From NCBI GenBank assembly GCA_037042915.1, contig CM073196.1, positions 3,906,001 through 3,970,000 on the forward strand: DNA of 64,000 nt. The letters run 5' to 3'. A program made the position numbers and the translations under genes. This DNA comes from Auricularia sp. M13. Lineage: Eukaryota > Basidiomycota > Agaricomycetes > Auriculariales > Auriculariaceae. How positions within the stretch are numbered: position 1 is the stretch's first letter; each line of letters opens with the position of its first letter. The notes below the pieces were generated by a model. It saw only the letters and a list, made by a program, of their open reading frames with translations. It had not been told where the DNA came from and did not search any database. Of the stretch, positions 1-10,117 are shown in pieces.

Positions 1-34
1 GGTGCGTAAAGTCGAACAAGATCACTCGTTTCGT

Positions 35-41
35 CCTTATA
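35..41 (-). promoter_or_regulatory. TATA box facing left, of an off-window cysteine-rich gene
   Basis: On the minus strand this reads TATAAGG. It is the exact counterpart of 5737-5743, which lies 53 bp upstream of the start codon of the gene at 5514-5684. The matching gene of copy 1 would begin about 18 bp left of the window edge. Confidence 0.5.
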
Positions 42-1018
42 CAGGTGGAATACGAGGGTGGGCAGGTGGGCCACGTGTACAAAGAACTACGGATGATGCG
101 AGAACGAGCATGGGGCCGCGAGGCACGGACGTTTTCCTTCCCATTGTGAGCGTGTGTCGGGATTCCGCGGAGCAACCAGCTCGAATTTCTATGGACAAAA
201 ATGACGACCATGGTATGGAACGCTCTGTGCAGTCTGCTCTCCGAGCTCTCCGTACGAACGAGATGTGACTGAAACATTGACATCGGAGTCGGTGCCGTAG
301 GAGACGCTGGTTCATTTCTCAATCATTTCTCGGGGATTTCCTCTGGGGTCCTTGAGCACGAAGCACGCAACCATTTCGGGCATGCGGCACGCGGGTTGCT
401 TCTTTCTCTCGGCTCAGCCAAATTGGTCAACGGAAACAATAGCCGCTGACAGGCTTCTCTCACACTTCGCAGGAAATTCGTCCGCTCATCCGGACTTCGC
501 CGGCGTGCACCGCCCATGATGTATTCTCGACGGGAACGTGCGTTCCTGCACCGATTTCAAGAATATATCCTGCGCGTTTTGCTGGATCCGCTTCCCTGGG
601 AGTCCAAACATGTCGCGCTCCCTCGTCCATGTGGACAGCGCGGACAAGCGCGATCGGGCGGTTCGCGATGTGTTCTCTCGCCAGCCGCTCGAGGGCTGGA
701 ACATGCGACAAAAAGGGAAAGAAATGAAGCCGTACTGTCAGTTGACGCATGCATGTGTCAGAAGTTATCCCGAATCCGGGCTGCCCCGCTCCATCGAAGC
801 AAGCAGAGCAGCTGCACATCCACCGAAGAGTTCATTTGCATCTACTCGGCGGCGCTGATACTGCGCAATTCTCGTCCCTTGCGATGCACCCGTCGAATTC
901 CGGGGTGGGTTCCTGTCTCACATGTGTGTCCTTCTGCGCGAAAGAAAGGCGCATAATATCTCTGACGCAACGATAGTATGCGGGACCCCGTGCGTCCCGC
1001 TTCACAGGTCCTGAAAGG

Positions 1019-1025
1019 TATAAAG
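1019..1025 (+). promoter_or_regulatory. TATA box of small cysteine-rich gene, copy 1
   Basis: TATAAAG lies about 70 bp upstream of the ATG at 1096. It is conserved in copy 2 (6721-6727). The short leader suggests a strong promoter, as in metallothionein genes. Confidence 0.6.
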
Positions 1026-1095
1026 GGTACGCTTAGAAACGGTTGAGACCCCATCTGCGACGCCCCGAACACATTTCTGACGCAACTCCCGCGCA

Positions 1096-1254
1096 ATGGC
1101 TATCTCCTCCGCTACCGCTCTCGTCGACTACTCCGCCAACAAGGGGGGCAGTAACGAGGTCCAGTGCTCCACTTGCGGAGTCTGCTACCCGTCGGGCCAC
1201 AAGCACGTCTGCAGCGGCAGCAACACTACCAACACTACGGCTCCCGGCACCTAG
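1096..1254 (+). CDS. Small cysteine-rich (metallothionein-like) peptide, type A, copy 1
   Basis: A 52-residue intronless ORF, MAISSATALVDYSANKGG onward. The core is CSTCGVCY followed by HKHVC, so four Cys in a CxxCxxC...C pattern plus two His, with an NTTNTT tail. It has a TATA box about 70 bp upstream and A at position -3 (GCAATGG). Its predicted protein is the same in copy 2 (6798-6956), although indels occur around it. The N-terminus (M-x-S-S-x-x-A-L-V-D-x-S) and the CxxCxVCY core match the divergent gene at 5514-5684, so the two define a family. A metal-binding or redox role is inferred from composition; no named family was recognised. No signal peptide and no CaaX tail, which argues against a secreted effector or a mating pheromone. 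Confidence 0.7.
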   Translation: MAISSATALVDYSANKGGSNEVQCSTCGVCYPSGHKHVCSGSNTTNTTAPGT

Positions 1255-1942
1255 TGTACGTCCCTCTCCTGCTCGACTCCATTCCATATGCATGTGCATT
1301 GCTGAAGTTCTTCAGTCGCTGTTATCAACCATCGTGGCGATGTCTTGTTCACATTCTGGACGCATGATATGGGGCTTTGTACTGTGTTCCATGTTCAATA
1401 GACATCGTGTTTAACTCGAGCTCCCACTCGCGAACGTGAAGAACTAGTGCCAGCTCTTCGATCGGATGCAAGTCTTTCTCTCTCTCATCAAATCATCACA
1501 TCGTGTTCAAAGTCGTCACCACATTGCCACATGTGGGCCTGAGACGACTTCAGCGAACCATCCCTGCCGTATCTTGGGCTCATGACGTCTAGCAGCCCGC
1601 TTCGACGGCGCGGAGTAAACGGGTGGGTCGTCGAGGATACCACTGAGGGCGGCATCTTGCGGGGTTACTGTAAGCTTTTTCTGTCTGCCCGCCATGTACA
1701 GTGAGAGTCAGGCGAAGTGACATTCTCCAACGTCGAGACCATTGTGGTCAAAATCCTTATCGGGACTGGCGGGCGTCCGGGCGCGCGACCCGAGCTCTCG
1801 TCTCACCCTTACCTACCACCATCCATCTACTAGGCGGGTGTCTAGGCCGACATGTTACTTGTAGCCGCCGAGCATACAGAAGACTCGCACCGTGCCGCAC
1901 GCGTAGCGTATACGCACTTAATGGCTGGCAGGCCGTCGGAGG
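1255..1942. other. Intergenic stretch, no gene seen (copy 1)
   Basis: This is the 3' flank of the small cysteine-rich gene followed by the 3' flank of the converging F-box gene. I see an AATAGA-like polyadenylation context near 1396 but no coding exon. The equivalent stretch of copy 2 is 6957-7644. Confidence 0.5.
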
Positions 1943-2724
1943 TCACTTCTCGGAGTTGGGGAACGCAGCAAAATCGGCGCAAAGAGGGAAAATGCGCGAT
2001 GTACGCGGAACGGGCTGTGCGTCATTTTGCTGGTCACAGCAATAGGTACAGAGATGCAGCTTCTCCACGGATTCTTTGAACAATAAAGCCCAACATACAG
2101 TATCAACGACATCTTGGAATGGAATTCGATGCTCGGTGACGCCGGCGCCACGAAGATGGATCCTGGACAGAGTCGACGATGGTCCGCTGTACGCAGAAGA
2201 TATCTGGAAAACCCGTTCCCCGGTCTTGAGGGCGTGTGTCGGTGCTGCGACGGCCCTCAATTTCCGACAGCGCGTCATGATCTCGACAAGCGCTGGTGTA
2301 TGGCCGTCGCGGTCGCCTAGCAGCTCGTGCGAGAGTTGGGCCCATGGAGAAAAGTACATCGGAGATGCGTCGCGCTTGCGAAGCATCGGCATGCCTAAGA
2401 GAGGAACGCCCGGAAGCTGCAATTCAAAACGCGATCCGCGAGGGCAGGTCGAGTGCGCAGTGTCCGAGCAAAATAATCGCATTGAGCAGGGGTAGACAGC
2501 CGAACATGCAAATATAGGACTTCCTGCCCAGCAGCAAGCCAATTCCTACAGGTCAGACACGAGCTGGCCAGAGTGCGAAGGTCGGCATGATGAATCCAAG
2601 GCTGGCCTTGTGGCTGGAGTTGTGTCAATATGATTATTAGAATTTCGGGAGGTAAAGCTCCAGCTAAGCTCTGGGGTTCCTGTTTCTCCTCGGGCTGTGA
2701 ATACGTGAAAAGGCGTTGAAGCAT
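1943..2724 (-). pseudogene. F-box protein gene, copy 1, frameshifted
   Basis: This is the counterpart of the intact F-box gene at 7645-8445. The N-terminal F-box (LPPEILIIILTQLQPQG, then the DLRTLASSCLTCRNWL helix) is intact. Near 2424 this copy lacks one G that copy 2 has (AATTCAAAAC against AATTCGAAAAC), which shifts the frame and ends the protein soon afterwards. The upstream ATG of copy 2 (8445) is also TTG here, leaving the ATG at 2724. A single-base assembly error cannot be excluded. Confidence 0.75.
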
Positions 2725-2838
2725 GCTGTTGGCTGAGTACAAGGTGCTGAGTCGGCAAGAAGCCGGATGATCGCCGGTTTCAGCTTTCCTTCGTCCCGAC
2801 GGTCGCGTACGTAGCTCGGCTTGAGCTCCTTTTCTCAC

Positions 2839-4219
2839 ATGCAACTACCCAGCGATTCCTGGAAAACGCCAGCAGAGCTGGTTGAACATTGGTCTAGTCC
2901 GCATAAAGCTTGGACCGAGGTCCCATTCGACGCGGTCGAACATCTTGGCGGCGGCCTTCGTTCACCACCTGTCGGCTGCCGGGCAAATCGTTCGAAATAC
3001 GCAGTGGGAGGAAACGCGATTATCATAGGTAAGAATAGCGTTCTTTCACCGTTGATAAGCCTTAAATCTTTTGACTCGGTCACAGAGCTTTTATTTGACG
3101 ATGGTGTAGTCTGGATAGCGAAGCTCTTCACATATCACTACGAACCATACGCGTTACCTATCAACGTCGTCCGTCAGAAGGTCCGCTGCGAGGTGGCCAC
3201 TCTAAAGGTCGTGAAAGAACGCACGTCGATCCCAGTCCCGACACCCTTCGGATTTTCAGCAACAGCCGATAATCCTGTCGGTCTGCCTTACATCTTTATG
3301 TCTGCCCTCATCGGACATAATCCCTTCGATGTCGGTATTCCTATGTGGGTTTCAGGCGAGCCAGTCACGCCCGAGGGGCAGCGTCTACTCGACACCTACT
3401 GCCTTTCACTCGCAAAGGTTCATCTGGAGCTGAAGAAGATTTCGGAGGACCGAATCGGCTGCTTCTACGTCGATGACCAGGATTCCTCTGTTTATTACCT
3501 TGGTCCAGACGCAGAGACTGGGATTGGTCCGTGCTCGACGTCAGCCGAATTCTATGCTTCGTATGGCCAATTTATTATGAAGGACGCACTTCGATCCGAG
3601 CCTCCCGGGAAACACGAAGATCGCCTCTTCGGTGTCTGGCTCTCTCGGCTTTTGCTCTCTGTCGCCTGTGATCAGGTAGAGGGGACCTCAGGGAGATATT
3701 ATTTGAAGCATCACGATTTGCATGCCAACAACATTCTCGTTTCTAAGGTGTGCGATATTCCAATGGTCTATTGTACCGGGATAGCTTATTCATATTGGAC
3801 AGACCGGCGAGATCGTCGGCGTAGTGGACTGGGACAGTGCTACCTGCGTGCCAGAGGAACTCTTCGCTGCCCAGGCTCTCGGGTTCTACAAGGATGTGGG
3901 TCGGCACAATGCAGATCAACTGGCATTGTTCGACGTATACAATCGTGCTTTGCGCGAGGCCGAATCCGGCACCCAGCTTCTACCGTCAGGTCGTTCGCTC
4001 GCGGAACTGCACAGCCTGACGCTAGTCCAAATGCTTGTGAGGCTCGAGATGATTATTGGTGGTGATCCTGCCATTTACGGCGCTCCTTGGTTCTGGGGGA
4101 TCCACTGCAGGCATCTGCTTGGAACCGCTGATTGGCAACCGATCAAAGAGTCGCCAATCTTTCAGGAATGGTTCTCGTCGTTGACACGGCATGCTGGGAC
4201 CAAGGGAGATGTACTATAA
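2839..4219 (+). CDS. APH-type (aminoglycoside phosphotransferase-like) kinase
   Basis: Three exons (2839-3028, 3086-3747, 3803-4219) join in frame to 422 residues. The phosphotransferase (APH/ChoK-like) fold is shown by the catalytic loop HHDLHANNILV, ending exon 2, and by VVDWDSATC (the DFG-equivalent, metal-binding Asp) opening exon 3. An LLFDDGVVWIAKL segment near residue 70 supplies the nucleotide-binding Lys. This lineage-expanded fungal family usually has unknown small-molecule substrates; antibiotic resistance should not be assumed. The first intron (57 nt) reads through without stops, but its removal restores a good beta strand. Two 5'-truncated relatives lie at 25062 and 35100, with an intron at the same position after the catalytic loop. 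Confidence 0.85.
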
Positions 4220-5513
4220 ATTCGGGCAGTGCACTCGCATAATGATGAGACAAGTACTGGGATGCATAGACGGCAACACCATGCTTATCTCCAGGTGACG
4301 ACGCGCCAGAATACCGTTAAAACTTGCTCAAATAACTGTTTTCCCTCAGCAACATGGAACGTGAAAACATACCTTCAGCATAGCAAGCCGCTCATTTGAC
4401 TATCAGACGCCGCAAGGCTGCCGTAATACACGGACGCATCAATCAGAGCGAGAGATTTCAACACCTTGAGCAAGGCATTGGCGCAGTGCCAGATGATTGC
4501 GACGTGACATCTGTAAACTCGCTTGACTCGGGAGCGGTCGCTTCCGGATCACCGGGAGCTCTGGCGGGATCGGTCGCGAGCACAGACATCAGGCTGCTCA
4601 ACACGGCGTTTGGCTCGTGTCGTGCTCCCAGCTGCCATACGCTGGTTGTTTTTTCATAGTTTTCTCACATGCAGTGCAGAAGTTTCGCACTCGCATAGCG
4701 CACCCGTAGAAAAGTGACGGCAGTATGGATGTGGCAAAGCGCTCCAGATTACCCAATGTGCATAGGCTTGCTGTCCCTGCTGAGCGTAGTCTCATAAGTA
4801 GGTATAGGCTAGAGCAGCCCTCAGAATCTTCCGCCGTTAACATCCATGGTCACAGATGATATGCATGCGGTACGATCGGCGTGAGCTTGTACAATAATTG
4901 CCGTCGCCCACGAGCTTAAGAACGTGGGTCGTAGCTACGTATTCTGGCTTCGGCTGCGGCAACCGTCAAAGCTGCTCAGCGAAACTCACGACGAATGCAA
5001 ACGAGCCATATCTCAAAATTTGTTCCGTTGCTTCTAGCCCCAGGACGAGCACTGAAACAGGTCGTTGGACGCCTTTTTCGGTGTGGAGAAGCCTGAGACG
5101 ACGACGATGCACACGTTGGTGACTTACTCTGCCCAGACGGGCGGCGGCAAAGTTTCATTCACAGGGCAAATATCACGCGCGCGACTCCCAGCCTGCCAGA
5201 CTCATCTTCCGGGCGGATGAGCCTTGCGTCGAGGGTACTGTAAAGACCTGAATTATTACCGCATCACGCGTCCCAGGGGTTGCGCGGCCCGGTAATAAAT
5301 GTATTTTTCAACAGGTCGCAGACCCTCGCCGGTAATAGGACTCAACCCCTGAAAGGACTCGCTGGCCCTAAGGTCAGATGAACAGGTTTGATTAACGAGG
5401 CGCAGTGACAGGGCTATGGGACATCATGGGTTGAAAACTAGCGTGCATCATAACGGCTTGGGCTGAGATGGCCCGCAACGGCAGGGAGCACATTCACTAC
5501 TAGGCCAGTGCCA
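4220..5513. other. Intergenic region, no firm gene
   Basis: About 1.3 kb between the APH kinase and the minus-strand cysteine-rich gene. The frames are short and show no family signature. The only item of note is a 37-codon ORF at 5107-5220, listed separately. Confidence 0.5.
5107..5220 (+). other. Short ORF resembling the N-terminus of the cysteine-rich family (doubtful)
   Basis: A 37-codon ORF beginning MHTLVTYSAQTGGGK. The segment LV-x-YSA-x-x-GG aligns with LVDYSANKGG of the type A peptide. The downstream part has a single Cys and no CxxCxxC core. It could be a decayed member or a chance match; no TATA box was seen at the usual distance. Confidence 0.2.
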
Positions 5514-5684
5514 TCAGTCAACAACGAATTGTGCGCGATGAGGCAAGGGAGAACAAACCGGGGTGCAAGCACAGGCATCGCACTTGGTGCCCGACTTGAT
5601 CTCCTTGTAACAGACGACGCAGAAATTGCACTTCTGAGGAGCCAATGAAGAGTCGACGAGGGCGTGGATAGTAGACGAGAGCAT
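5514..5684 (-). CDS. Small cysteine-rich (metallothionein-like) peptide, type B
   Basis: A 56-residue intronless ORF beginning MLSSTIHALVDSSLAPQK. It carries CNFCVVCY, then a linker, then CDACAC and a further Cys: eight Cys arranged CxxCxxC...CxxCxC...C. The ALVD motif and the CxxCxVCY core show common descent with the type A peptide. A TATA box (5737-5743) lies 53 bp upstream. It is transcribed away from the type A gene of copy 2 (6798), with about 1.1 kb of shared upstream DNA. A GT...TAG intron after the CDACACTP segment is possible and would end the protein at once, 14 residues shorter. Metal binding is inferred from Cys spacing only. Confidence 0.65.
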   Translation of the reverse strand: MLSSTIHALVDSSLAPQKCNFCVVCYKEIKSGTKCDACACTPVCSPLPHRAQFVVD

Positions 5685-5736
5685 CACGGCAAATGGTTTC
5701 GGGGTGCGTAAAGTCGAACAAGATCACTCGTTTCGT

Positions 5737-5743
5737 CCTTATA
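5737..5743 (-). promoter_or_regulatory. TATA box of the type B cysteine-rich gene
   Basis: TATAAGG on the minus strand, 53 bp before the ATG at 5684. Short spacing of this kind suits a strongly inducible gene. Confidence 0.6.
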
Positions 5744-6720
5744 CAGGTGGAATACGAGGGTGGGCAGGTGGGCCACGTGTACAAAGAACTACGGATGATG
5801 CGAGAACGAGCATGGGGCCGCGAGGCACGGACGTTTTCCTTCCCATTGTGAGCGTGTGTCGGGATTCCGCGGAGCAACCAGCTCGAATTTCTATGGACAA
5901 AAATGACGACCATGGTATGGAACGCTCTGTGCAGTCTGCTCTCCGAGCTCTCCGTACGAACGAGATGTGACTGAAACATTGACATCGGAGTCGGTGCCGT
6001 AGGAGACGCTGGTTCATTTCTCAATCATTTCTCGCGGGGATTTCCTCTGGGGTCCTTGAGCACGAAGCACGCAACCATTTCGGGCATGCGGCACGCGGGT
6101 TGCTTCTTTCTCTCGGCTCAGCCAAATTGGTCAACGGAAACAATAGCCGCTGACAGGCTTCTCTCACACTTCGCAGGAAATTCGTCCGCTCATCCGGACT
6201 TCGCCGGCGTGCACCGCCCATGATGTATTCTCGACGGGAACGTGCGTTCCTGCACCGATTTCAAGAATATATCCTGCGCGTTTTGCTGGATCCGCTTCCC
6301 TGGGAGTCCAAACATGTCGCGCTCCCTCGTCCATGTGGACAGCGCGGACAAGCGCGATCGGGCGGTTCGCGATGTGTTCTCTCGCCAGCCGCTCGAGGGC
6401 TGGAACATGCGACAAAAGGGAAAGAAATGAAGCCGTACTGTCAGTTGACGCATGCATGTGTCAGAAGTTATCCCGAATCCGGGCTGCCCCGCTCCATCGA
6501 AGCAAGCAGAGCAGCTGCACATCCACCGAAGAGTTCATTTGCATCTACTCGGCGGCGCTGATACTGCGCAATTCTCGTCCCTTGCGATGCACCCGTCGAA
6601 TTCGGGGTGGGTTCCTGTCTCACATGTGTGTCCTTCTGCGCGAAAGAAAGGCGCATAATATCTCTGACGCAACGATAGTATGCGGGACCCCGTGCGTCCC
6701 GCTTCACAGGTCCTGAAAGG

Positions 6721-6727
6721 TATAAAG
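6721..6727 (+). promoter_or_regulatory. TATA box of small cysteine-rich gene, copy 2
   Basis: TATAAAG about 70 bp upstream of the ATG at 6798; identical to that of copy 1. Confidence 0.6.
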
Positions 6728-6797
6728 GGTACGCTTAGAAACGGTTGAGACCCCATCTGCGACGCCCGAACACATTTCTGACGCAACTCCCCGCGCA

Positions 6798-6956
6798 ATG
6801 GCTATCTCCTCCGCTACCGCTCTCGTCGACTACTCCGCCAACAAGGGGGGCAGTAACGAGGTCCAGTGCTCCACTTGCGGAGTCTGCTACCCGTCGGGCC
6901 ACAAGCACGTCTGCAGCGGCAGCAACACTACCAACACTACGGCTCCCGGCACCTAG
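6798..6956 (+). CDS. Small cysteine-rich (metallothionein-like) peptide, type A, copy 2
   Basis: The predicted protein is identical to copy 1 at 1096-1254 (52 residues, CSTCGVCY core, HKHVC). Upstream DNA differs by single-C indels, yet the coding part is unchanged, which fits selection on the protein or a very young duplication. It forms a divergent pair with the type B gene on the minus strand, so the intervening 1.1 kb is a candidate shared control region. Confidence 0.7.
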   Translation: MAISSATALVDYSANKGGSNEVQCSTCGVCYPSGHKHVCSGSNTTNTTAPGT

Positions 6957-7644
6957 TGTACGTCCCTCTCCTGCTCGACTCCATTCCATATGCATGTGCA
7001 TTGCTGAAGTTCTTCAGTCGCTGTTATCAACCATCGTGGCGATGTCTTGTTCACATTCTGGACGCATGATATGGGGCTTTGTACTGTGTTCCATGTTCAA
7101 TAGACATCGTGTTTAACTCGAGCTCCCACTCGCGAACGTGAAGAACTAGTGCCAGCTCTTCGATCGGATGCAAGTCTTTCTCTCTCTCATCAAATCATCA
7201 CATCGTGTTCAAAGTCGTCACCACATTGCCACATGTGGGCCTGAGACGACTTCAGCGAACCATCCCTGCCGTATCTTGGGCTCATGACGTCTAGCAGCCC
7301 GCTTCGACGGCGCGGAGTAAACGGGTGGGTCGTCGAGGATACCACTGAGGGCGGCATCTTGCGGGGTTACTGTAAGCTTTTTCTGTCTGCCCGCCATGTA
7401 CAGTGAGAGTCAGGCGAAGTGACATTCTCCAACGTCGAGACCATTGTGGTCAAAATCCTTATCGGGACTGGCGGGCGTCCGGGCGCGCGACCCGAGCTCT
7501 CGTCTCACCCTTACCTACCACCATCCATCTACTAGGCGGGTGTCTAGGCCGACATGTTACTTGTAGCCGCCGAGCATACAGAAGACTCGCACCGTGCCGC
7601 ACGCGTAGCGTATACGCACTTAATGGCTGGCAGGCCGTCGGAGG

Positions 7645-8445
7645 TCACTTCTCGGAGTTGGGGAACGCAGCAAAATCGGCGCAAAGAGGGAAAATGCACG
7701 ATGTACGCGGAACGGGCTGTGCGTCATTTTGCTGGTCACAGCAATAGGTACAGAGATGCAGCTTCTCCACGGATTCTTTGAACAATAAAGCCCAACATAC
7801 AGTATCAACGACATCTTGGAATGGAATTCGATGCTCGGTGACGCCGGCGCCACGAAGATGGATCCTGGACAGAGTCGACGATGGTCCGCTGTACGCAGAA
7901 GATATCTGGAAAACCCGTTCCCCGGTCTTGAGGGCGTGTGTCGGTGCTGCGACGGCCCTCAATTTCCGACAGCGCGTCATGATCTCGACAAGCGCTGGTG
8001 TATGGCCGTCGCGGTCGCCTAGCAGCTCGTGCGAGAGTTGGGCCCATGGAGAAAAGTACATCGGAGATGCGTCGCGCTTGCGAAGCATCGGCATGCCTAA
8101 GAGAGGAACGCCCGGAAGCTGCAATTCGAAAACGCGATCCGCGAGGGCAGGTCGAGTGCGCAGTGTCCGAGCAAAATAATCGCATTGAGCAGGGGTAGAC
8201 AGCCGAACATGCAAATATAGGACTTCCTGCCCAGCAGCAAGCCAATTCCTACAGGTCAGACACGAGCTGGCCAGAGTGCGGAGGTCGGCATGATGAATCC
8301 AAGGCTGGCCTTGTGGCTGGAGTTGTGTCAATATGATTATTAGAATTTCGGGAGGTAAAGCTCCAGCTAAGCTCTGGGATTCCCGTTCCTCCTCGGGCCG
8401 TGAATACGTGAAAAGGCGTTGAAGCATGGTGTTGGCTGAGTACAA
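7645..8445 (-). CDS. F-box protein
   Basis: A 266-residue single-exon protein. Residues about 25-75 form an F-box: SLAGALPPEILIIILTQLQP, then DLRTLASSCLTCRNWLAAGQ and a beta strand EVLYLHVRL. The remainder has no named repeat but looks like the degenerate leucine-rich region of agaricomycete F-box proteins. F-box proteins link substrates to SKP1-CUL1 ubiquitin ligases; the target is unknown. The start could also be the second ATG (8427), because copy 1 lacks the first. This is the intact one of three related sequences in the window (1943-2724 frameshifted; 10118-10330 relic). Confidence 0.8.
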   Translation of the reverse strand: MYSANTMLQRLFTYSRPEEERESQSLAGALPPEILIIILTQLQPQGQPWIHHADLRTLASSCLTCRNWLAAGQEVLYLHVRLSTPAQCDYFARTLRTRPALADRVFELQLPGVPLLGMPMLRKRDASPMYFSPWAQLSHELLGDRDGHTPALVEIMTRCRKLRAVAAPTHALKTGERVFQISSAYSGPSSTLSRIHLRGAGVTEHRIPFQDVVDTVCWALLFKESVEKLHLCTYCCDQQNDAQPVPRTSCIFPLCADFAAFPNSEK

Positions 8446-8690
8446 TGTGCTGAGTCGGCAAGAAGCCGGATGATCGCCGGTTTCAGCTTTCCTTCGTCCC
8501 GTGTGTCATTCGAACGCTGCGACACGCCTTTCCGATGCTGCGCAGTAGCCGTGACCGTTAAATCAACAATATGAAGTCGTTTGCGATATGGGCCGGCCGC
8601 CGACGCGCGTTCACTGCACGCCGATGGAATTTAAGCACAACCTGTCGCGATGTTCTCCCTTTCGGACGCCATTAGCCCGTTGTCGTTTCG

Positions 8691-9989
8691 ATGCCTGATC
8701 CTACGCTTTTCCTGGCTTGTCTTGCGGCGGTTGCAATGGTCACGGCCATCCCTCAGCATGTCAAGCAGCGTCCTGTCACGGCTATTGCCAACGTCCGCGT
8801 CTTCAACGGCAACGAGATGTCCTCATCTCCCGAGACGGTCTATATAACGGCCGAAGGACGTATCAGCCACGCACGTCCTACCCACATCGATGTGACCCTG
8901 GATGGGAATCACAAATTTTTAGTCCCTGGCTTAATCGAAAGCCATGCCCACCCGTCGTCTACGGACGACTTAGCAGAGCTGGCTTCATATGGCGTCACGA
9001 CAGTCTTCGTCCTTGCAACGTTCAATTTTACGGAGTCCCTGGCACTCAAGAACCATCCTGGTCTGCCCGACGTTTTCGTGGCCGGAGTTCCCGCCATCGG
9101 CCGCAGCGCAGGGCACGCCAGGATGGCTGAGCAAGTACCAGGTACGGACCACTGGCTCCTGGAGTCCGACAGCAACCTCGCCGACTACGTCCAGTGGAAC
9201 TTCGGCAATGGCTCCGACTTCCTCAAAGTCGTCTCGCAGCCAAACGGGCCGACGCTCGACCAGCAGAGCGAAATCGTCCGCCTTGCGCGTGAGCGCGGCA
9301 AGATGGTCGCGACGCACGCCGTCGACCTCGAAGCTTACACCACCGCCGTCCGGTCGAACGCGCACTCGGTCCACCACAGCGTCGTAGATGCGCCGCTCGG
9401 TCCGGACATCCCAGCCCTGATGCGCGCGAACGGTCAGTTCGCCGTGCCGACCATCGTGCTCATGAAGATGGTGCGGAGCAACGCGCCACTGCGCGCCATC
9501 TTCCGCGGGATGGCGCACCCCGGCGCCTCGCTTGCCCAAACGCTCGCGAACGCCCGCTCTCTGCACGAGGCAGGCGTCCCACTCCTTGCGGGCACCGACG
9601 CGGTATCCTTCCTCGGCATCTCGATGCCGTTCGGCGTCACTCTGCAATGCGAGCTCGAACTCTTTGTCGAGGCGGGGCTGTCGCCGGCGGAGGCTCTGCG
9701 CGCGGCGACGACGGACGCGGCGAAGTGGCAGCGCCTTCCCGACCGCGGGGCAATTCTCGACGGCCTGCGCGCGGACGTTCTGCTACTGAGTGCGGACCCT
9801 ACACAGGATATCACCAACATCGCGTCGATTGACAAAGTTTGGATCGACGGCTTCGAGTTTGAAGGGCCTGTGGGGCGACCGGGCGGGTGTGCAAGCGTCA
9901 AGGTCGGCTTCAAGCCGTGGATGAGGGCCTTGGGCTTGCTTGTTACGCTCAAGGAGGCTGCGAGTAGAGTATATGGCATGATGAGGTGA
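8691..9989 (+). CDS. Secreted or membrane-targeted amidohydrolase (imidazolonepropionase-like)
   Basis: A single-exon gene for 432 residues. The N-terminus is a hydrophobic signal sequence (FLACLAAVAMVTAIPQ). Metal-ligand motifs of the amidohydrolase superfamily follow in order: ESHAHPS (HxH, about residue 85), FLKVV (candidate bridging Lys), THAVD, HSVHHS and LLAGTDAVS (catalytic Asp, about residue 305). The C-terminal GLRADVLLL and VWIDGFEFE strands rebuild the small beta domain. Related fungal proteins are hydrolases or prolidase-like enzymes of uncertain substrate. It starts about 190 bp after the right edge of the large repeat. Codon use is strongly GC3, unlike the flanking repeat DNA. 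Confidence 0.88.
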   Translation: MPDPTLFLACLAAVAMVTAIPQHVKQRPVTAIANVRVFNGNEMSSSPETVYITAEGRISHARPTHIDVTLDGNHKFLVPGLIESHAHPSSTDDLAELASYGVTTVFVLATFNFTESLALKNHPGLPDVFVAGVPAIGRSAGHARMAEQVPGTDHWLLESDSNLADYVQWNFGNGSDFLKVVSQPNGPTLDQQSEIVRLARERGKMVATHAVDLEAYTTAVRSNAHSVHHSVVDAPLGPDIPALMRANGQFAVPTIVLMKMVRSNAPLRAIFRGMAHPGASLAQTLANARSLHEAGVPLLAGTDAVSFLGISMPFGVTLQCELELFVEAGLSPAEALRAATTDAAKWQRLPDRGAILDGLRADVLLLSADPTQDITNIASIDKVWIDGFEFEGPVGRPGGCASVKVGFKPWMRALGLLVTLKEAASRVYGMMR

Positions 9990-10117
9990 GTCCCAGTCGT
10001 GTTCTGCCTTCTAGTTATCTCAGGTTGTCTCTGACGCTGTGAAAGTACTGGCTTAGGAAAAGCAAAGACCGAGCTCTAATCTAGATATGGCACATGATGG
10101 ATGTAAACCTCAGTGGA

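Larger units (their letters stand above)
1..2798 (+). repeat. Large direct repeat, copy 1 (left-truncated by window edge)
   Basis: This stretch is repeated in the same orientation at 5703-8501. Similarity starts at base 1, so the repeat probably continues left of the window, and it stops abruptly after the last shared bases TTCGTCCCG. The copies differ by scattered single-base indels (several in C, G or A runs) and few substitutions. The unit carries the promoter of one cysteine-rich peptide gene, a complete second one, and an F-box gene. It looks like a recent segmental duplication of about 5.7 kb period whose right flanks differ (APH kinase here, amidohydrolase in copy 2). Confidence 0.95.
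5703..8501 (+). repeat. Large direct repeat, copy 2
   Basis: Second copy of the segment at 1-2798, offset 5702-5703 bp. Its right edge is the same TTCGTCCCG, after which the sequence runs into the promoter of the amidohydrolase gene. Copy 2 holds the intact F-box gene. Confidence 0.95.

Noticed and set aside
2839-4219. Aminoglycoside resistance gene of bacterial origin
   Set aside because: The fold is APH-like, but the gene has fungal introns and two paralogues nearby, fitting the common fungal family of unknown substrate.
8650-8847. Plus-strand frame starting just before the amidohydrolase
   Set aside because: It overlaps the amidohydrolase N-terminus in another frame and lacks any feature of its own.
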